Positions 24,013-27,261 of a DNA stretch of 27,261 nt are shown here, piece by piece. Every line of letters begins with the position of its first letter. Positions within the stretch are counted from its first letter, which is position 1. Origin of the DNA: a virus; IMG/VR virus record IMGVR_UViG_3300006810_008931, positions 1 through 27,261 of that record; one strand, written 5' to 3'. The notes below the pieces were generated by a model that saw only the letters and a list, made by a program, of their open reading frames with translations, was not told the origin of the DNA and did not search any database. Made by a program: the position numbers and the translations under genes.

Positions 24013-25968
24013 ATGACATTACTAAACGCCGCCCTCGAGTATCTCGAGGAGGGCCTGTCGGTCATCCCGATACGCCCGGACACTAAGCGACCTTGCATTC
24101 GTTGGAAGGAATATCAAAGCCGCCAAGCGACCGAGGAAGAGGTCGAGGAATGGTTCCGCATCTGGCCCGATGCCTATCTGGCCGTGGTCACGGGAGCCGT
24201 CTCGGGAGTTCTCGTGGTTGACTGCGACAATGACGAGGCATTCAGGACAGCAGTGGCTGCCGGGATGCGCTCGCCTGTTATGGTCAAGACGAAGCGGGGT
24301 TGTCACCTGTGGTTCAAGGACCCGGCAGACGGACAGCGTCGAGGACCACGTGCTGGCAACAACAGCACCGGAGCTGACTGGCCACGCGTAAACGGTTTGG
24401 ACTTCAGGGGTGACGGTTCGTATGCCCTGCTCCCGCCGTCTAAAAACTATGAGTGGAGTGTGCCAGAGGGGCTGGATCGTCAGGACGACATGCCAGTGTG
24501 GAGGGACTGGAGCCCTGCGGTTGGCACGAGCACAGCAGATGCCTTCGTCTTCGAGAAGCTGGACTTGTCGACCGTGCGTTTCAATCCAGCGGAGCTGATG
24601 ACCGAGTGGGAGCGCACCGAAGCCTACATTCGTGATCAGGGTTTCCCCGGTGGAAAGATCCCTTCTGGCCAGAGCAATGGGCGCAATGAGCGTGTCATCC
24701 GCTACGCTGCCGAGTGCGTGCTTCAGGGAATGTTTGGCGCAGAGCTGCGTGTTCGCGCTCGCGCTTTCATGGACAAGTTCTTTGTCGATCACCTGCCAGA
24801 GTTTGAGTACGAGGCGACGATATCCAGCGTCGAGCAGATGGAAAGGCGCAATCACCCTGAGCGTTTCGATCCCAACACTGGAGACTACGTCTACAAGCGT
24901 CCGGGTCCCGGACCAGAGGAGGACAGAAAGCCTCGTCGTCTTGTCACGGTGGCGGATGCGGAGGATCTCATTCAGGCTGGCGAGGGTCAGGAGTATCTGA
25001 TCGAGCCATGGCTTGCGCCGCAGACGATTGTTCAGGTCCATGGCTATTCCGGTTCGGGCAAGACGATGTTCCTGCAACATGCTCTTTACGCCATGGCTTC
25101 GGGGGCTCGCTACTTTGGGCCTTACGAAATCAACCGGGCTGCCAAGACGCTTTACATGGATTTTGAGTTGAGCCGTGGTGATCTGGGTCGCAGGCTGGTA
25201 CGGATGCGCTCCGTCTTTGGTGACGCCGAAGATCGCTTCTCGGTGTGGGCACCGTGGATTACGGGCGAGGAGTTGAGCCTGTCGGATGCGGCGGGTCTGC
25301 AGGAGTTGCAAGCCTACATCGAGTTCGCTCGTCCCGACGTTGTTGTCATCGACACCATCCGCTCGGCGTGGTCAGGTCTTGCGGAGAATGATGCAAGCGC
25401 ATGGTCACCCATCAACAAGCTGGCTGTTCGTCTCAGGAATGCGGGCATCGCTGTCGTCATGCTGCACCACAGCAACAAGCCGGGCGAGGATGGTCTTGGT
25501 CGTGAGGCTGGCTCGTCTAACCAGCTCACAGTTGTTGAGACCCAGATCCGGATTGCTCAGGTTTACCAAGACGAAGAGACAGCCAAGCAGAAGTCTGGCA
25601 TCTGGAATGAGAAGTATTCCGTTCCGCCATTCGAGAATCTGCAGGCCAAGCTCACTGATGAGTGGTACATCGAGATGGTCTTGGAGGTTCGTTATGGGAA
25701 GGTCAGGGAGTGGACTCACCTGCACGATGCGATCAGCTTCATCGGTTGGGCGACGCATCGTGAGACGGGTGAGGCTCGCATCGTCAGCAGCTTCTCCACG
25801 AAGCAGAAGGCGAAGGAGATGGCGTTAGACGGACAGGCTCCTGCAGATATTGCGCAGGCCCTGTTCCGTCCTATGAATGTGATAAGTCGTTGGCTTGGCC
25901 TAGAAGATCAGGCGGAAAAAGACAGTCCAGAAGGTGAGGCAGAAGAGGAGAGCCCCGGTCCAGACTGA
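24013..25968 (+). CDS. Primase-polymerase / RepA-like helicase fusion protein
   Basis: A 651-residue replication protein. Residues 1-170 are a prim-pol domain: VVDCDN with D70 and D72, TKRGCHLWF with H98, and GLDFRGDGSYALLPPS with D130. Residues 330-560 are a RecA-fold ATPase of the RepA/DnaB-like group: Walker A GYSGSGKT (344-351), Walker B VVVIDT with D447, and MLHHSNK (483-489) as sensor. The two are joined by a helical region (190-300). This single chain can supply priming and unwinding at the fork. The C-terminus is acidic and possibly disordered (EGEAEEESPGPD). GAGGA lies four bases before the ATG. It has its own upstream control region and converges, 14 bp apart, on a small minus-strand gene. 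Confidence 0.88.
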   Translation: MTLLNAALEYLEEGLSVIPIRPDTKRPCIRWKEYQSRQATEEEVEEWFRIWPDAYLAVVTGAVSGVLVVDCDNDEAFRTAVAAGMRSPVMVKTKRGCHLWFKDPADGQRRGPRAGNNSTGADWPRVNGLDFRGDGSYALLPPSKNYEWSVPEGLDRQDDMPVWRDWSPAVGTSTADAFVFEKLDLSTVRFNPAELMTEWERTEAYIRDQGFPGGKIPSGQSNGRNERVIRYAAECVLQGMFGAELRVRARAFMDKFFVDHLPEFEYEATISSVEQMERRNHPERFDPNTGDYVYKRPGPGPEEDRKPRRLVTVADAEDLIQAGEGQEYLIEPWLAPQTIVQVHGYSGSGKTMFLQHALYAMASGARYFGPYEINRAAKTLYMDFELSRGDLGRRLVRMRSVFGDAEDRFSVWAPWITGEELSLSDAAGLQELQAYIEFARPDVVVIDTIRSAWSGLAENDASAWSPINKLAVRLRNAGIAVVMLHHSNKPGEDGLGREAGSSNQLTVVETQIRIAQVYQDEETAKQKSGIWNEKYSVPPFENLQAKLTDEWYIEMVLEVRYGKVREWTHLHDAISFIGWATHRETGEARIVSSFSTKQKAKEMALDGQAPADIAQALFRPMNVISRWLGLEDQAEKDSPEGEAEEESPGPD

Positions 25969-25982
25969 CAGCTTGAACCAGT

Positions 25983-26165
25983 CTACTCTATGCGCGTCAC
26001 CTTTGCGCCCGGAAAGTGCTTCCGGAATTCGGCGATCTCTTCTTCCAGTTCCGGGAAACGTCGTTTCCACTCTTTCGCTAATTCGTTCCATTCGTGCTCC
26101 GTAAAGTTTTGTTTTTCCCGCACATCAACAGGCGGGAGTTCTTCATCTGAAAGGTCACGCCACAT
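25983..26165 (-). CDS. Small charged protein of unknown function (60 aa)
   Basis: Starts MWRDLSDEEL from the ATG at 26165, which overlaps the last codons of the resolvase gene; a longer frame to 26204 would lie further inside that gene and is less likely. The product is acidic/basic helical (EWNELAKEWKRRFPELEEEI) with no recognised motif, ending HFPGAKVTRIE. It converges on the prim-pol gene with a 14-bp gap and no terminator. Its only context is coupling to the RuvC-like gene. Confidence 0.6.
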   Translation of the reverse strand: MWRDLSDEELPPVDVREKQNFTEHEWNELAKEWKRRFPELEEEIAEFRKHFPGAKVTRIE

Positions 26166-26595
26166 TTTTCTCAGCCCAAGCACAGATGAGCATCGCATCC
26201 GCATGGTTGTCGTCCACGGGAATCTCCCGCCCGAGATTAACTGCAGCCTTAATCATCTCCTCCTTGTCTGCCTTGGCATTGCCGGTCGCAAATCTCTTGA
26301 TCACGGAAACCCCCACGCTCCGCAGGGGAATCTGAAACTGATGACACACACCCCTCGTCTGCCAGTGCAGGCCGAGCAGGATGAGCCTCGCATTCCCTTT
26401 CAGTGTCGGAGGCGGCATCTCCGCCACCACAATGTGGGCGGGATGCCTCATCAAAAGTTGTTCCAAGCGTCGCCGCCACACATGCGCCATCCGCTCATAG
26501 TCAGGGGGGCTAGAGCGCAAATCAATCACGCCACCATGCTTGTCGGAATGAGCCCAGCCCACCCGAGATGCAAGGTCTAAAGCCATAATTTTCAT
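26155..26595 (-). CDS. RuvC-like Holliday junction resolvase
   Basis: A 146-residue RNase H-fold nuclease with the RuvC acidic residues: D7 in MALDLASRVGW, E59 in IVVAEMPP, and D129 and D133 in VDDNHADAMLICAWA. It also has the RuvC-type segment VIKRFATGNAKADKEEMI (98-115). Phage members resolve branched DNA before packaging or during recombination. It is somewhat shorter than bacterial RuvC (about 173). Minus-strand GAAGG seven bases before the ATG lies within an 11-bp inverted repeat arm, so its translation could be affected by that structure. It is coupled to the small gene downstream. Confidence 0.85.
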   Translation of the reverse strand: MKIMALDLASRVGWAHSDKHGGVIDLRSSPPDYERMAHVWRRRLEQLLMRHPAHIVVAEMPPPTLKGNARLILLGLHWQTRGVCHQFQIPLRSVGVSVIKRFATGNAKADKEEMIKAAVNLGREIPVDDNHADAMLICAWAEKNVA

Positions 26596-26717
26596 CCGGC
26601 AGCCTTCGGCCTTTAATTAAGTTTAATTAAATTAAATAACTCTTCACTCGAGTACAGGCCGCGGGCCCCCAAAGGCCAAGCGGCCAACTTAATCTCGAAT
26701 GCCGAAGGCTGAATATC
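26596..26717. other. Non-coding region with AT-rich repeats and palindromes; replication origin candidate
   Basis: Between the divergent resolvase and HTH genes. It holds two copies of TTTAATTAA 10 bp apart (26612-26620 and 26622-26630) followed by ATTAAATAA, a 28-bp run of nearly pure A/T in an otherwise balanced sequence; then the palindrome ACTCGAGT (26646-26653); then four GGCC sites (26657, 26664, 26674, 26682) with the inverted repeat GGCCGC (26657-26662) / GCGGCC (26680-26685). An AT-rich unwinding element next to repeats, near prim-pol/helicase and at a change of transcription direction, is what a phage origin often looks like; a purely regulatory role is the alternative. Confidence 0.45.
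26600..26711. repeat. 11-bp inverted repeat flanking the AT-rich/GGCC region
   Basis: CAGCCTTCGGC (26600-26610) and GCCGAAGGCTG (26701-26711) are exact inverse copies 90 bp apart and enclose the AT-rich and GGCC elements. Each carries GAAGG pointing outward, toward the resolvase gene on one side and the HTH gene on the other. Confidence 0.75.
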
Positions 26718-26726
26718 ATGTTTCGA

Positions 26727-26762
26727 GACAACTGTCAACGCCTTAAGGTGTTGTTAGTTGTC
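26727..26762. promoter_or_regulatory. 36-bp near-perfect dyad upstream of the HTH gene (operator candidate)
   Basis: Centred at 26744.5, 15 of 18 base pairs are symmetric: arms GACAACT (26727-26733) and AGTTGTC (26756-26762), then CAAC (26736-26739) and GTTG (26750-26753), then the core palindrome CCTTAAGG (26741-26748). It ends 48 bp before the HTH protein start. A further GTTAGTT (26753-26759) / AACTAAC (26788-26794) pair overlaps it. Likely an operator; a replication-protein site is possible. Confidence 0.65.
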
Positions 26763-26810
26763 ATACGTGCGACAATGTGCAACACAAAACTAACTGATTC
26801 GGGAGGCGTC

Positions 26811-27098
26811 ATGCCCAAGGTCGTAACGATCACCGACGAGGACATGGAGTGGTTACGCGAGAACCACGACAGGGTCAGTTACTCTTCCGCTGCAAAGAGA
26901 CTTGGCGTCTGCGCTGACACACTCAAGCGCATCCTCGTTCGCGAGGGCCTTCAGGATTTCAGCGGCGCGAAGTACGTAAGTGCAAGACGAAACGACACAC
27001 AAATGTGGGAGCGCCCGTGCATGAGATGCGGCGACACCGAGCCCCGCCCCAAATGGATTTATTTTTGTCAGTCCTGCAAGAATAGTTTGGAATTTTAG
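26811..27098 (+). CDS. Small HTH / zinc-ribbon DNA-binding protein
   Basis: A 95-residue protein from the ATG at 26811, with GGGAGG five bases upstream. An in-frame ATG at 26718 would add 31 residues, but they look like translated regulatory DNA and would cover the dyad. Residues 22-46 are a helix-turn-helix (VSYSSAAKRLGVCADTLKRI), and residues 70-89 a zinc ribbon with C70, C73, C86 and C89 (CMRC...CQSC). Such small phage proteins usually act as transcription regulators or as homing-type DNA binders. Position next to the 36-bp dyad suggests it controls its own gene and perhaps the divergent resolvase and the similar site at 23943-23989. Confidence 0.75.
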   Translation: MPKVVTITDEDMEWLRENHDRVSYSSAAKRLGVCADTLKRILVREGLQDFSGAKYVSARRNDTQMWERPCMRCGDTEPRPKWIYFCQSCKNSLEF

Positions 27099-27134
27099 GA
27101 CGACGAACCGCTCAATCCCCTGCACCTTGGCCCC

Positions 27135-27260
27135 ATGAAACGCTTCCTCACCATCGAAGATGTCCTCGAAGAACTCCGCTCGCTCTCCGAGGATGACGGC
27201 AACACAGTCGAGGGCGTCATCCTTCTGGCCAAAGTAAGCTCAGACGAAAGCGACGCATAG
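27135..27260 (+). CDS. Short ORF of unknown function (41 aa)
   Basis: A complete frame from ATG at 27135 to TAG at 27258-27260, beginning MKRFLTIEDVLEELRSL. The product is acidic and helical (LEELRSLSEDDG). It follows the HTH gene by 36 bases on the same strand. The ribosome site is weak, so I am moderately sure at best; amino-acid make-up (hydrophobic heptads, acidic end) looks like a real small phage protein. It ends one base from the window edge. Confidence 0.5.
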   Translation: MKRFLTIEDVLEELRSLSEDDGNTVEGVILLAKVSSDESDA

Positions 27261-27261
27261 T

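Noticed and set aside
24022-25311. A 429-residue minus-strand open frame
   Set aside because: It is fully antisense to the prim-pol/helicase gene, whose motifs are clear; the translation has no domain and arises from codon bias.
25900-26091. A 63-residue minus-strand frame with a hydrophobic C-terminal segment (holin-like look)
   Set aside because: It runs antisense through the acidic end of the prim-pol gene and overlaps the 60-aa gene in another frame; antisense of Glu-rich codons gives Leu/Phe by itself, and there is no good ribosome site.
26718-26810. 31-residue N-terminal extension of the HTH protein from ATG 26718
   Set aside because: It would place the 36-bp dyad in coding sequence, and the internal ATG at 26811 has a much better ribosome site (GGGAGG).

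Overview
The window is a piece of a tailed double-stranded DNA phage genome of podovirus type. It has no host genes, tRNA, rRNA, IS element or CRISPR array. Genes are packed with overlaps of 1-14 bases or gaps of a few bases, and nearly all fall into a virion-assembly block and a DNA replication/recombination block. Base composition is roughly balanced, starts use ordinary Shine-Dalgarno sites, and gene content (prim-pol/helicase, Sak4-like ATPase, giant virion protein) suggests a phage of a proteobacterium, perhaps a marine alphaproteobacterium. That host guess is inference from style of content, not from a search.

Region 1 (1-20187, all +) is the late structural block. It runs: the 3' end of a probable capsid gene; a strong intrinsic terminator; a small basic protein; a head-tail adaptor; a tail nozzle/stabilisation protein; a tail fibre with a duplicated module; a GNAT-fold protein like T7 gp13; three long helical proteins that look like internal virion (ejection) proteins; and one 9.8-kb gene for a 3278-residue virion protein. 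The giant protein carries a zincin metallopeptidase motif (HELGH plus a downstream Glu), an ART-like domain of the kind seen in phage polyvalent proteins, a peripheral-subunit-binding-like module between Ala/Pro/Glu linkers, and a Trp-rich C-terminus. The order capsid, adaptor, nozzle, fibre, gp13-like, internal proteins follows T7-like podoviruses.

Region 2 (20184-23904, all -) converges on the giant gene with overlapping stops inside a CTAG palindrome. Read in its own direction it encodes a coiled-coil protein, a Sak4-like RecA-fold ATPase, an OB-fold ssDNA-binding protein with a bacterial-SSB-like C-terminal tip, an unknown protein, a Cas4/RecB-like PD-(D/E)XK nuclease with cysteine clusters, a small coiled-coil protein and a DUF3310 protein. 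Together these form a plausible single-strand-annealing recombination and DNA metabolism operon.

Region 3 (23905-27261) starts at a divergent control region with a nested dyad and holds a primase-polymerase/helicase fusion (+), a small unknown protein and a RuvC-like resolvase (-), a 215-bp non-coding region with AT-rich direct repeats, long inverted repeats and a 36-bp dyad that could be an origin and/or operator, then a small HTH/zinc-ribbon protein and a 41-residue ORF (+). The two divergent control regions share the 11-mer CCTTAAGGTGT, which suggests one regulator acts on both; the HTH/zinc-ribbon protein is a candidate. No lysis genes, portal, terminase, DNA polymerase A or RNA polymerase lie in the window.
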